DNA of 33,406 nucleotides from Deltaproteobacteria bacterium (GCA_016190375.1 JACPQR010000179.1:1-33406); one strand, 5' to 3'. Positions 19,201 through 27,470 are shown, counted from the first letter of the stretch. Program-made: numbers and translations. Notes: a model not told the origin generated them from the letters alone.

Positions 19201-19407
19201 GTCCTGCTCCGGCCAGAGGGCGTCGTCGGGCGGATCGTCGGGGAAGGTTGCCAGGGGCAGGGCTCGATCCGGCTCGAAGGAGCAGGCTCCCGGTACATCG
19301 GGGCTGCTCGAGCCGTAGATCCCGGCGGACGGCGCCAGAGGCTCGAGGCCCGGCGGGGGGGGAGCCCCGGTGCAGAGGACGACGATGAACGGAACGAAGG
19401 GCGGCAT
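16165..19407 (-). CDS. Subtilisin-family (S8) protease with FG-GAP propeller and MYXO-CTERM
   Basis: 1080-residue serine protease. The catalytic triad is D97 (TIIAVLDTGVDTTHED), H197 (DGHGTFVGG) and S356 (GGTSCATPHVSATAALL), with oxyanion N288 (AAASGNEH). Between Asp and His lies an insert with three Ca-binding-like loops (DADGDGVLTVDDA, DANGNGFIDRADI, DDDGDGFVDN). Residues about 560-1000 contain about eight FG-GAP/VCBS repeats of the form ADLDGDGxxE(I/V)V, probably a beta-propeller. The C-terminus is GGGCSCG (Cys1033), a hydrophobic helix and WRRRLR, a MYXO-CTERM signal, plus an unusual 16-residue tail. ATG 19407 is the only start available after the yqgE stop; the predicted signal (FVPFIVVLCTG) is short and weak. 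It follows yqgE by 22 bases on the same strand. Confidence 0.94.
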   Translation of the reverse strand: MPPFVPFIVVLCTGAPPPPGLEPLAPSAGIYGSSSPDVPGACSFEPDRALPLATFPDDPPDDALWPEQDNLSGPGSIHADEAWRLETGGGTIIAVLDTGVDTTHEDVYRKLALNPGELEGLVDADGDGVLTVDDAGAAENAARVPDANGNGFIDRADIGAAFEDGIDDDGDGFVDNVSGWDFEDGDADETDTGVDGHGTFVGGLAGASADNGVGGAGACPDCRLLYVRVGRAPMIMTSRLVAGVEYAVAHGASVIHMSIGAIQSTPALDAAFRHAHAAGVFAAAASGNEHMFHANLPASSPEVVAIGALQRSTTPGDEWRSRAAYSDYGPHVFLSAPSEVTTPAPRDTYIQCGGTSCATPHVSATAALLFARTRRMELDPPIAPDEVVQILRASAEDLYGGDDDAAEGWDPWTGYGRVDAGSAVWAVELGDIPPVARIDAPGWYAIVDPADDGLLDVTATVRADRSESVSWELEVGTGTEPDDWTAIAAGDTERDAASIARLDLATLEPPAPRFDAGARILPDGGLVTLRLHATDASGRVGEARRAFFLRADTGSHPGFPREIGAGVAASPAIADVDGDSTPEIVIGAADGSVHLLSGPTGRELPGWPVATDDERGADIVSSPAVGDLDGDGSAEIVLGTIAGQLHAWHADGSPLEGWPIDLGDMILATPVLADLDGDGRKEVVTAPYDGPVHALTAQGVDIDGWPVVALDETVAEPRAAGTSASPAVGDLDGDGTLEVILGSGEGYGPRLMQTGRVYAWHSDGSPVLGWPVRPQALQALPGFLLFTGVVGAPSLGDLDGDGTLETVVGALTGTGTVYGAGGDELASLSGSGWGASSDVPADTGVWVAGIASFGDLDGDGALDVAAPLMGMSAQLARFGNFMLGAWTSSGGWLGAFPRAQEGYSLLVNPAIADLDGDGVAEVLAGSSGRVLHAVNRDGDEPAGWPKHLADWIAASPAVWDLDGDGLLEVVAVTRSGRVHVWDQSGPLVRGDGSIAAAWPMFRHDPARTGSASTPLALPLPVEDERVAVSGGGCSCGLTSNPTRSGWPFVLAVLALVWRRRLRELVTRRDRGASRSSRPGV
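16517..17690 (-). repeat. Dispersed repeats encoding G-D-L-D-G-D-G propeller loops
   Basis: Read on the plus strand, a motif close to CCGTCGCCGTCGAGGTC recurs eight times at roughly 120-200 base spacing (near 16517, 16660, 16828, 17004, 17201, 17371, 17513, 17671). Each copy encodes the Ca-binding loop of one FG-GAP/VCBS blade of the subtilase. The near-identity at DNA level suggests blade duplication or conversion within the gene. Confidence 0.8.
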
Positions 19408-19429
19408 GGCGCCGCATGATAGTGCCGGT

Positions 19430-19990
19430 TCAGGCTTTCGAGACGGTGCTCGAGATGAAGGCCGGGTGAATGCCGAGCCGGGCGAGCGCGCTGGTCCAGC
19501 GAAGCTCGAGGGGAGTGTCCAGGGCGATCGACTCCTCGAGATCCGTCGGCACCCAGACACCCGCCGCGATCTCCGCCTCGAGCTGTCCGGGCCCCCAGCC
19601 CGCGCAGCCGAGGACCACGTGGTAGCGCAGTGGCCCCTCGCCGCGGCCTATCGCCTCCAGCGTCTTGCGCGAGGCGGTCACGTGCAGCCGGTCCGTCACC
19701 GCGAGGGCCTCGGGGTCGGCGTCGACTCCCCGTGCCGGAGCGTAGACGATCCATCCGGCTTCGCGCCGGACCGGCCCGCCTTCGAGGACGATCGAGTCAT
19801 GACCCGGAGCGGGACCGAGACCCATGTTCGACAGGACCTGGGACAGCCGCACGTCGGTCGGCCGGTTGACGATGAAGCCTAGCGCGCCCTCGGTGCCGTG
19901 GGTGACGAGCAGCACCAGCGCGCGCACGAAGTTGGGGTCGTTCAGACTGGGAGCAGCCACCAAGAGCCCTGGAGCCAGCCTTCCGTCCAT
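19430..19990 (-). CDS. yqgE: YqgE/AlgH family protein (UPF0301)
   Basis: 186-residue cytoplasmic protein of the YqgE/AlgH family, whose molecular function is not settled. Family signatures are LAPGLLVAAPSLNDPNFVRA, VLLVTHGTEGALGFIVNRP, VLEGGPVRREAGWIVYA and VVLGCAGWGPGQLEAEIA. Length matches the family (about 185-190). ATG 19990 is preferred over the adjacent GTG at 19993. The gene lies upstream of, and probably co-transcribed with, the subtilase. It diverges from trmFO, and the palindromic repeat cluster fills the space between them. A CAGAAT element at 20002-19997 could be a -10 box, giving a very short or absent leader. Confidence 0.95.
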   Translation of the reverse strand: MDGRLAPGLLVAAPSLNDPNFVRALVLLVTHGTEGALGFIVNRPTDVRLSQVLSNMGLGPAPGHDSIVLEGGPVRREAGWIVYAPARGVDADPEALAVTDRLHVTASRKTLEAIGRGEGPLRYHVVLGCAGWGPGQLEAEIAAGVWVPTDLEESIALDTPLELRWTSALARLGIHPAFISSTVSKA

Positions 19991-20025
19991 CACGCAATTC
20001 TGCCCGACGCCGAGGCCAGTCGCCA

Positions 20026-20123
20026 GGGGACGAGGTTAACAAGTTAACGAATCCCACCGTTCGTGAACTTGTTAACCTCGTCCCCCGTTCTCCGTGAACT
20101 TGTTAACCTCGTCCCCCGTTCTC
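20026..20123. repeat. Palindromic and tandem repeat cluster between yqgE and trmFO
   Basis: Left arm 20026-20051 (beginning GGGGACGAGGTTAACAAG) and right arm 20060-20085 are inverted copies matching at 25 of 26 positions, around an 8-base loop (20052-20059). The right-hand unit is then repeated in tandem: 20063-20092 and 20094-20123 are identical over 30 bases with a period of 31. Each unit contains GTTAAC. The last copy carries the GTG start of trmFO. It resembles a REP/BIME-type element, but no transposase is nearby. Confidence 0.9.
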
Positions 20124-21458
20124 GTCGTCGGTGGCGGCCTTGCCGGGTGCGAGGCGGCGTGGCAGCTCGCGGAGCGCGGCATCGACGTCGAGCTCCACGA
20201 GCAGAAGCCGGTCCGCCGGACGGCTGCCCAGAGCTCGGACCTGCTCGCCGAGCTCGTTTGCTCGAACTCGATGCGCTCCGCGGCGCCGTCGAACGCGGTC
20301 GGGCTCCTGAAGGAAGAGCTCCGGAGGTCCGGGTCCCTCGTCCTCGCGTGCGCGGACCGCGCCGCGGTACCCGCCGGCAGCGCGCTCGCCGTGGATCGCG
20401 ACCAGTTCTCGGCGCTCGTGACGGAAGCAATCGGAGGCCACCCGCGGGTGAAGCTCGTGCCGGGCGAGGTCACCACGGTCCCTTCGCGCCGCCCGTGCAT
20501 CCTCGCGACGGGGCCGTTGACCGGCGACGACCTTGCCAAGGACCTCGCCCGGCTGATCGGCAGCGAGCACATCGCGTACTACGACGCAATCGCGCCGATC
20601 GTCTCGGCCGACTCGATCGAGCGTCCGCCGGTCTTCGCCCAGAGCCGGTACGCCAAAGGTCGGGGTGACGACTACCTGAACTGCCCGCTCGACCAGGCGC
20701 AGTACAGTGCCTTCGTCGCGGCGCTCTGCGCGGCCGAGAAGGTGCCGGCGCGCCCGTTCGAGGAGCCGCGGTACTTCGAGGGCTGCCTGCCGATCGAGGT
20801 CATGGCCGAGCGCGGCTCCGAGACCCTGCGCTACGGCCCGATGAAGCCCGTCGGTCTTGTCGATCCGCGCTCGGGGCGACGGCCCTTCGCGGTCGTCCAG
20901 CTCCGGCAGGAGGATCGCGCCGGGACTGCCTACAACCTCGTCGGCTTCCAGACGCGGATGACCCGCGGTGAGCAGGCACGTGTCTTCCGCCTGATTCCCG
21001 GCCTCGAGCGTGCGGAGCTCACGAGGTTCGGGTCCGTGCATCGCAACACCTTCATCGATTCGCCCCGCCTTCTCGGCCGCAGGCTCGAGCTCTCCGTCGC
21101 GCCCGGGCTCTGGGTCGCGGGCCAGCTCGCGGGAGTCGAGGGCTACGTCGAGAGCACGGCGGCCGGATACCTGGCCGCCGTCTTCGTGGCCGCATCCCTG
21201 GCCGCCAGCGAGGCGCCTCTACCGCCTCGGACCACCGCTCTCGGGGGACTCCTCGAGCACCTGCGCAGGCCCACGGACGACTTCCAGCCTTCCAACATCG
21301 TCTGGTCGCTCGTCGCTCCCCTCGACGGACCGGAGGCGGAGCTGGGCAAGCGCGACCGACATGCGGCGATGGCCGAGCGGGCGCTCGGCGATCACGCTCG
21401 CTGGCTGGCCGAGCTGGGTCACATCGTGCCGAAGAACAGCATCTCGCCGGCGGGCTGA
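20094..21458 (+). CDS. trmFO: Folate/FAD-dependent tRNA (m5U54) methyltransferase TrmFO
   Basis: 454-residue flavoenzyme that methylates U54 of tRNA using methylenetetrahydrofolate and FADH2. The dinucleotide-binding motif VLVVGGGLAGCEAAWQLAER begins at residue 9. Cysteines expected to act in catalysis are in LVCSNSMRS (C56) and FEGCLPIEVMAERG. Further family motifs are GPLTGDDLAKDLA, YFEGCLPIE, VGFQTRMTRGEQ, HRNTFIDSP and AGQLAGVEGYVESTAAG. The first eight residues (MNLLTSSP) are encoded by the tandem repeat unit, so the repeat has supplied the start codon and N-terminus; no other start lies close to the conserved core. The 3' end overlaps the convergent anti-sigma gene by 40 bases. In Firmicutes trmFO sits directly between topA and xerC/codV. 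Confidence 0.96.
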   Translation: MNLLTSSPVLVVGGGLAGCEAAWQLAERGIDVELHEQKPVRRTAAQSSDLLAELVCSNSMRSAAPSNAVGLLKEELRRSGSLVLACADRAAVPAGSALAVDRDQFSALVTEAIGGHPRVKLVPGEVTTVPSRRPCILATGPLTGDDLAKDLARLIGSEHIAYYDAIAPIVSADSIERPPVFAQSRYAKGRGDDYLNCPLDQAQYSAFVAALCAAEKVPARPFEEPRYFEGCLPIEVMAERGSETLRYGPMKPVGLVDPRSGRRPFAVVQLRQEDRAGTAYNLVGFQTRMTRGEQARVFRLIPGLERAELTRFGSVHRNTFIDSPRLLGRRLELSVAPGLWVAGQLAGVEGYVESTAAGYLAAVFVAASLAASEAPLPPRTTALGGLLEHLRRPTDDFQPSNIVWSLVAPLDGPEAELGKRDRHAAMAERALGDHARWLAELGHIVPKNSISPAG

Positions 21459-22291
21459 GGGACGCCGCCGTCGGGCTCGATCGTCACGGCCGCCGCTTCG
21501 GAGGACTCGAGCCTGGCGGTGAGCATCACACGCTGCCGGACCGCTCCGTCGGGCGCGACCTCGAGGATGGCTGCGCCGGTGGACTGGCCCTCCCGTATGC
21601 CCCAGAGCTTCAAGCTCTGTCCCGCGCCCGCCGGGCTGAGGCCCGAGCCGACCACCAGCCAGAACGGGTCGCCGCGGCGCCAGATCACGCGGAGCGTGCC
21701 GGTCAGATCGGGCCTGCGGGGCCCGAGCAGGCAGACCCGAAGGTCCGCCGCTCCGAGCGCCCGATACACGGCCTGGTCCTCCGTCACCTTCTCCTGAAGC
21801 TCCGCCACACGACTCGCGAGCGCTCCCCGCTCCGTCGCGCCCTGCGCGAGCTGGGAACGGGTGGCCTCGAGCGCGGACTCGAGCGTCAGGCTCGCTTCGC
21901 GCTCGCGGTACCACATCGCCCCCGCCACGAGGCACATTGCCAGAGCGATGGCCGACGCGAGGGGTAGCGAGCGGGCCCATCTCGACGCGGGTGCCCCGCC
22001 GGGGGTGCTCTTGCGAGCCCGGGCCGTGGGCCGCGATGGGGGGGTGCTCGGCTTGTCGGCCTCGGCCTCGATGCGCTTCCAGATCTTGTCGAACGCGCGC
22101 GGCGGCGGAGCGCTCGGCGTCGGCAGGAGCGCGAGCTGATGGGTCGCCTCGATCAGCGCCCTGAGCCTGGCCTGGCCCGCGGTGTCCGAGGACAGCGCGC
22201 TCTCGAGGGCGACGAGCTCCTCCGGGCTGACGTCGCCGAGGGCGTACAGGCAGAGGTCCTCGACCGCGAGGTCCCGCGCGCGGCCGCTCAC
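21419..22291 (-). CDS. RskA-like membrane anti-sigma factor
   Basis: 290-residue single-pass membrane protein. The cytoplasmic N-terminus (about 1-60; AVEDLCLYALGDVSPEELVA) resembles the sigma-binding helices of the anti-sigma-K/RskA group but has no zinc HxxxCxxC motif. A transmembrane helix lies at about 103-122 (LPLASAIALAMCLVAGAMWY), followed by a coiled coil (LESALEATRSQLAQ). The extracytoplasmic domain carries the RskA-type features LKLWGIREG and VTIEPDGGVPQPAGEMLFFG. GTG 22291 overlaps the sigma factor stop by 4 nt (GTGA), so the two are coupled. It presumably holds the sigma factor inactive until regulated proteolysis; the signal is unknown. Confidence 0.88.
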   Translation of the reverse strand: MSGRARDLAVEDLCLYALGDVSPEELVALESALSSDTAGQARLRALIEATHQLALLPTPSAPPPRAFDKIWKRIEAEADKPSTPPSRPTARARKSTPGGAPASRWARSLPLASAIALAMCLVAGAMWYREREASLTLESALEATRSQLAQGATERGALASRVAELQEKVTEDQAVYRALGAADLRVCLLGPRRPDLTGTLRVIWRRGDPFWLVVGSGLSPAGAGQSLKLWGIREGQSTGAAILEVAPDGAVRQRVMLTARLESSEAAAVTIEPDGGVPQPAGEMLFFGTM

Positions 22292-22842
22292 CCGCCACCT
22301 CCGGTCTTCTCGAAGGCCGCCACCAGCGCCTGAAGGCCGCCGGCGATGTGCCCCTTGGCCGCAGCGACGGGAAGGCCGAGAGTGATCGCGATCTCGGCGT
22401 GCCGCCACCCGCCGAAATAGGCCAGTAGGAGCGCCTGCCGTTGTTCGTCGGACAGAGTCGCCAGCGCCCTGCGAGCTCGGGCGGCCTCGGATAGCGTCGC
22501 CGGCTCCTCGTCCGGGGCCGGGACCGGGCCGGCGAGATCCAGGAGCTCCTCCCGCGTCGCGCCGCGCCCCATCCTCGCGCGCAGTCTGTCTATCGAGCGG
22601 CTGCGCGCGATCGACATCACCCACGAGCCGACGCTCCCGCGGTCGGGGTCGAACGAGGCTGCCTCGCGCCAGACGTGCAGGAAGGTGTCGCCGAGGACGG
22701 CTTCCGCCTCGGTCGAGTCCCCGAGGACGCGGCGAGCCAGCGAGAAGACGCCGGTGGCGAAGCGGCCGTAGAGCGCCCGCAAGGCAGCGCGATCGCGGTT
22801 GGCGATCTTCCGGATGAGGGTGTCGATCTCGAGGGCGCTCAC
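22288..22842 (-). CDS. ECF-family RNA polymerase sigma factor
   Basis: 184-residue extracytoplasmic-function sigma factor. Region 2 (RDRAALRALYGRFATGVFSL, then DTFLHVWREAASFDPDRGSV and SWVMSIARSRSIDRLRAR) binds core polymerase and the -10 element. Region 4 (LSDEQRQALLLAYFGGWRHA, then EIAITLGLPVAAAKGHIAGG) is the -35-binding helix-turn-helix. GTG 22842 is preferred: domain homology starts at EIDTLIRKIANRD, and a promoter-like TAGAAT lies just upstream. The longer start at TTG 22890 would place that element inside the gene. It pairs with the anti-sigma gene downstream. In-frame stop and length are normal. Confidence 0.93.
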   Translation of the reverse strand: MSALEIDTLIRKIANRDRAALRALYGRFATGVFSLARRVLGDSTEAEAVLGDTFLHVWREAASFDPDRGSVGSWVMSIARSRSIDRLRARMGRGATREELLDLAGPVPAPDEEPATLSEAARARRALATLSDEQRQALLLAYFGGWRHAEIAITLGLPVAAAKGHIAGGLQALVAAFEKTGGGG

Positions 22843-22847
22843 GATTC

Positions 22848-22890
22848 GTGCCCCGGGGGATTCTAGCTCGCCGGGGCACCCGGCGATCAA
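22848..22890 (-). promoter_or_regulatory. Candidate promoter and inverted repeat upstream of the ECF sigma gene
   Basis: On the minus strand TTGATC (22890-22885) is followed after 19 bases by TAGAAT (22865-22860). A perfect 8-base inverted repeat, GTGCCCCG (22848-22855) and CGGGGCAC (22872-22879), brackets the -10 box. It could be an operator or a hairpin in the transcript. The wide spacer makes the -35 assignment weak. Confidence 0.4.
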
Positions 22891-22963
22891 CCGGCAGCAG
22901 CATCCCCCGTGCGGCTCGAAAAGGGGACCCCAGCCGCCAGCCGAGCTATCATGAGCCCCGTCG

Positions 22964-23872
22964 ATGCTCTCGTGGGAGTCGGCGCGCGAGGCCTTCGACC
23001 GCCACCTGGAGGTCGAGCGGGGCGCCTCTCTGAGGACGCGGGCCGCCTACCGGAGCGACCTGGACGGCTTGTGCGATTTCCTCGCCGCCAGGGACGAGCC
23101 GCCGGCGCCGGGGCAGGTTGACACGCTGCACGTTCGTGCTTACCTCGTCGACCTGCACTCTCGACGCCTCACCGCCACCACGGTGGCCCGGAAGATCTCC
23201 TCCCTGGGCGGCTTCTTTCGATTCCTCGTCCGCGAAGGCCGGCTCTCCACGAACCCCATGGCTCTGGTGCGCCCGCCGAAGCAGCGGCGCAAGCTCCCGA
23301 GGGTGCTGACCGCCGCCCAGGCCGAGCGTCTGGTCGGCGCACCGGCGGGCGCCGGGCCGCTCCCCGCCAGAGACCGCGCGATCCTCGAGCTCCTCTACTC
23401 GAGCGGCCTGCGCGTCTCCGAGCTCGTCTCGATCGACCTCGGCTCCGTCGACCTGGATCGTCGCGAGGTCCGGGTGATGGGCAAGGGCGGCAAGGAGCGG
23501 ATCTGCCCGTTCGGTCGGGCCGCCCGGGACGCTCTCGTCGCGTACCTGCCCGAGCGCCTGGCGCTCCGGCGAGCTTCTCATCCGGGCGATCCTGTGTTCC
23601 TCGGCCGCAACGGGACGAGGCTCGGCGCGCGGATGGTCCAGATGCTCGTCCGGCGCTACGGGCTCGAGAGCGGACGCCCGGACGCGCACCCCCATGCGCT
23701 GCGGCACTCCTGCGCCACGCACCTGCTCGACGCCGGGGCCGACCTCAGGGGTATCCAGGAGCTGCTCGGACATGCGAGCCTGTCGACGACGCAGCGCTAC
23801 ACGCAGGTGACCGTGGACAGGCTAATGCAGGCCTACGACCGGGCACACCCCATGGCCAAGGACGACGAATGA
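22964..23872 (+). CDS. xerC: Tyrosine recombinase XerC
   Basis: 302-residue site-specific recombinase that, with XerD, resolves chromosome dimers at dif. An N-terminal SAM-like DNA-binding domain (FDRHLEVERGASLRTRAAYR, then TVARKISSLGGFFRFLVREG) precedes the catalytic domain. All catalytic residues are present: R150 (YSSGLRVSELVSIDL), K174 (GKGGKERICPFG), H244 and R247 (HPHALRHSCATHLL), H270 (LLGHASLSTTQRYTQV) and Y279. Length fits chromosomal XerC rather than a phage integrase. It heads an xerC-hslV-hslU operon, as codV-clpQ-clpY does in Bacillus. TATCAT at 22947-22952 might be its -10 box. Confidence 0.96.
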   Translation: MLSWESAREAFDRHLEVERGASLRTRAAYRSDLDGLCDFLAARDEPPAPGQVDTLHVRAYLVDLHSRRLTATTVARKISSLGGFFRFLVREGRLSTNPMALVRPPKQRRKLPRVLTAAQAERLVGAPAGAGPLPARDRAILELLYSSGLRVSELVSIDLGSVDLDRREVRVMGKGGKERICPFGRAARDALVAYLPERLALRRASHPGDPVFLGRNGTRLGARMVQMLVRRYGLESGRPDAHPHALRHSCATHLLDAGADLRGIQELLGHASLSTTQRYTQVTVDRLMQAYDRAHPMAKDDE

Positions 23873-24428
23873 GACCGCGACGAACCACGACTGGCGAACG
23901 GATGCGCTCGACGACGATCGTGGCCGTGCGGCGCGGTGACGTCGTCGTGGTGGCGGGGGACGGGCAGGTGACGCTCGGCGCCACGGTCGTCAAATCGACG
24001 GCCAAGAAGGTGAGGCGGCTCGCCGACGGCGGCGTGATCGTCGGCTTCGCCGGCGCGAGCGCCGATGCCTTCACGCTGTTCGAGCGGCTGGAGGGCAAGC
24101 TCAAGGAGTACTCGGGCAACCTCACGCGCGCCTCGGTCGAGCTCGCCAAGGACTGGCGAATGGACCGCGCGCTCCGCAGGCTCGAGGCGATGCTCGTGGC
24201 CGCCGACAGGAAGAGCCTCCTTCTGATCTCGGGCACGGGCGACGTGATCGAGCCCGACACCGGCGTCATCGGCATCGGATCCGGCGGGCCGTTCGCGCTC
24301 GCGGCGGCGCGCGCGCTCCTCGAGCACAGCGAGCTCGAGGCGGCCCAGATCGCCAGGATCGCGCTCGGGATCGCGGCGGACATCTGCATCTACACGAACG
24401 AGCAGATCGTGCTCGAGGAGCTTCGCTG

Positions 24429-24429
<1 letters not shown>
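23869..24429 (+). CDS. hslV: ATP-dependent protease subunit HslV (ClpQ)
   Basis: N-terminal-nucleophile peptidase of the HslVU proteasome-like complex. The mature N-terminus is expected at the Thr pair in RSTTIVAVRRGDVVVVAGDG, so the catalytic Thr is residue 15 from ATG 23869, or residue 4 from the inner ATG 23902. I chose 23869 because it overlaps the xerC stop (ATGA) and has AAGGA at a good distance; the extra residues would be a propeptide. The inner start also gives a plausible protein (MRSTT). Other signatures are VRRLADGGVIVGFAGASADA, VELAKDWRMDRALRRLEAML, GIGSGGPFALAAARALLEH and ICIYTNEQIVLEEL. The stop overlaps hslU (TGATG). Confidence 0.95.
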
Positions 24430-25808
<1,379 letters not shown>

Positions 25809-25847
25809 GCGTCGGGCAGCGCGGCAAGCTGGACCGGGGTCCTCTCG

Positions 25848-27470
25848 TCACGGGAGCCTGATCCGCGAGCGGACCGTCTCGTCCTCCCGGACGCGCACCA
25901 GGATCGAGTGCCGCTGGCCTTCGCCGTACTCGAAGACCAGGCGTTGCGATCCGACCGGCAGCGCCGCCTCTGCGATCGGCGTCTCTCCGAGAAGCCGTCC
26001 GCGGAAGTACACACGCGACCAGGGCGTGGAATCGATCGAGACGAGGCCGGTTGCATGCCTCGGTGCAGCGACGGCCCCAGCGGTCGGGCCGGGCGCGGGA
26101 GCCGCCCGAGGTGCGACGGTCGTGACCGCCGTGGCGCCGGCTGCCGAGGTCGGAGCTGGCTGCGCGGCGGGCGTGGGGGCGGGCGCCGGCTCCGCCGGCG
26201 CTGGCGAAGCGCTCGCGGATCCCGCCGGCGTCGGCCCCGGCAGCGCGGGTGCAGCGGCGGGCATTGCAGGCGCGGCGGCGACGACTGCTCGGGGCTCCTC
26301 GCGAGAGGAACGGGACGTCTCGGCGGTGCCGCGCCGCCAGGGAACCCAGAACAGGAGAGCCGCCACGGCCGCCGCGATCGCCACGCCCCCGAGCGCGGCG
26401 CCCAGGCGGTGCCTTCGGGCGGGCGGTCGGACGACGACCTGGCTGGTCGGCGTCGTGAGCGCGACGCCGGGCTCGGCCTCCGGCGTGGGGGCGGGTGCGC
26501 ACTCGGGTGGAGGGGCCGGATCGGTCGCCAGGTCGTCCGTGAACACCCCCGACTCGCGAAGGAACTCGGCCAAGAGAGGTGCATTCGACAAGAGCCCTGC
26601 CCGCGAGAGGCCCCGCTCGATGTCCATCTGCATCTGTGCGGCGTTCGGGTAGCGGTCCTCGGGTCGCTTCGCGAGAGCCCTGGCGACGATGGCATCGAAC
26701 TCGGGCGGAATGCCCGGGGCGAGGTCCCCGACGTTCGGCACCGGGTCCGAGAGGATCTTGGTCACGATCTGCCCGGGCTCGTTCGCAGCGTACAGCCTGC
26801 TGCCGGTCAACAGCTCCCAGAGGACGACCCCTGCCGAGAAGATGTCCGAGCGCAAATCGGCGCCCGTGCCCATCAGGCGCTCCGGCGCCATGTAGGCGAA
26901 CTTGCCCTTGATCGTGCCGGCGCGCGTGCTGTTGGTAGAGGACTCGGTGGCCTTGGCGATCCCGAAGTCCGCGAGCTTCACCGTTCCGTGCACCGACACG
27001 AGGATGTTCTGAGGGCTCACGTCGCGGTGCACGAGCCCCAGCGGCCTCGACTCCTCGTCGCGAAGCGTGTGCGTGTACTGGAGCGCCTCGCAGATCGAGG
27101 CGACGATCTTCAGGGCGTGCTCGATCGGTAGCCGACGCGTGCCAAGCCGCCGTGCAATCTGCGCGAGCGAGGCTCCCTCGACGTACTCCATGGAGAGGAA
27201 GTAGCTCCCCTCGTAGCACCCGAACTCGTAGACGTGGACGATCCCTGGGTGCACGAGGCGCGCGGCGAGCCGGGCCTCCGCGTTGAACATCGCGACGAAC
27301 TCCGGGTCGTCCGCCAGGTGGGGCAGGACGCGCTTGATGACCACCCGCCGGCGGAAGCCCTGCAGCCCCCTCTCCTGGGCGAGGAGCACCTCGGCCATCC
27401 CTCCCCGCGCGAGCATCCGCTCGACGAGGAATGGGCCGAAGAGGTACCGACCGGTGGTTTGCGATTCCAC
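25848..27470 (-). CDS. Membrane Ser/Thr protein kinase with PEGA-like C-terminal domain
   Basis: 540-residue Hanks-type kinase starting at GTG 27470. Kinase motifs are the glycine loop LARGGMAEVLLAQ, K46 in RRVVIKRVLPHL, E65, HRDVSPQNILV (D150, N155), DFG (D168) and YMAPERLMG. In the catalytic loop the usual Lys of HRDLKPEN is Ser, a variant I associate with myxobacterial kinases. A transmembrane helix lies at about 356-374 (LGAALGGVAIAAAVAALLFW). It is followed by a long Ala/Pro-rich linker and a PEGA-like beta domain from about 470 (VYFRGRLLGETPIAEAALPV). It is divergent from the TPR-like gene at 27501, with only 30 bases between the starts. A TATAAT at 27488-27483 lies in that gap. Confidence 0.95.
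   Translation of the reverse strand: MESQTTGRYLFGPFLVERMLARGGMAEVLLAQERGLQGFRRRVVIKRVLPHLADDPEFVAMFNAEARLAARLVHPGIVHVYEFGCYEGSYFLSMEYVEGASLAQIARRLGTRRLPIEHALKIVASICEALQYTHTLRDEESRPLGLVHRDVSPQNILVSVHGTVKLADFGIAKATESSTNSTRAGTIKGKFAYMAPERLMGTGADLRSDIFSAGVVLWELLTGSRLYAANEPGQIVTKILSDPVPNVGDLAPGIPPEFDAIVARALAKRPEDRYPNAAQMQMDIERGLSRAGLLSNAPLLAEFLRESGVFTDDLATDPAPPPECAPAPTPEAEPGVALTTPTSQVVVRPPARRHRLGAALGGVAIAAAVAALLFWVPWRRGTAETSRSSREEPRAVVAAAPAMPAAAPALPGPTPAGSASASPAPAEPAPAPTPAAQPAPTSAAGATAVTTVAPRAAPAPGPTAGAVAAPRHATGLVSIDSTPWSRVYFRGRLLGETPIAEAALPVGSQRLVFEYGEGQRHSILVRVREDETVRSRIRLP

Noticed and set aside
17740..19419. A 559-codon plus-strand frame opposite the subtilase
   Set aside because: No recognisable motifs. 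The minus strand has an intact catalytic triad and propeller repeats.
20063..20123. Possible CRISPR array
   Set aside because: The two 30-base direct copies are separated by a single base, with no spacers and no cas genes. It is a tandem duplication of a palindromic element.
22843..22890. Longer N-terminus of the ECF sigma factor from TTG 22890
   Set aside because: The added 16 residues precede the conserved region, would include the candidate -10 box, and use a rare start without a better ribosome binding site.
22964..23872. Tyrosine recombinase as a phage or integron integrase marking a mobile element
   Set aside because: Size, motifs and the downstream hslV-hslU operon identify it as chromosomal XerC. 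No attachment-site duplications or phage genes were seen.
25809..25847. Possible bidirectional terminator between hslU and the kinase
   Set aside because: Only a 4-5 base GGACC/GGTCC stem with almost no loop and no T-run on either strand.
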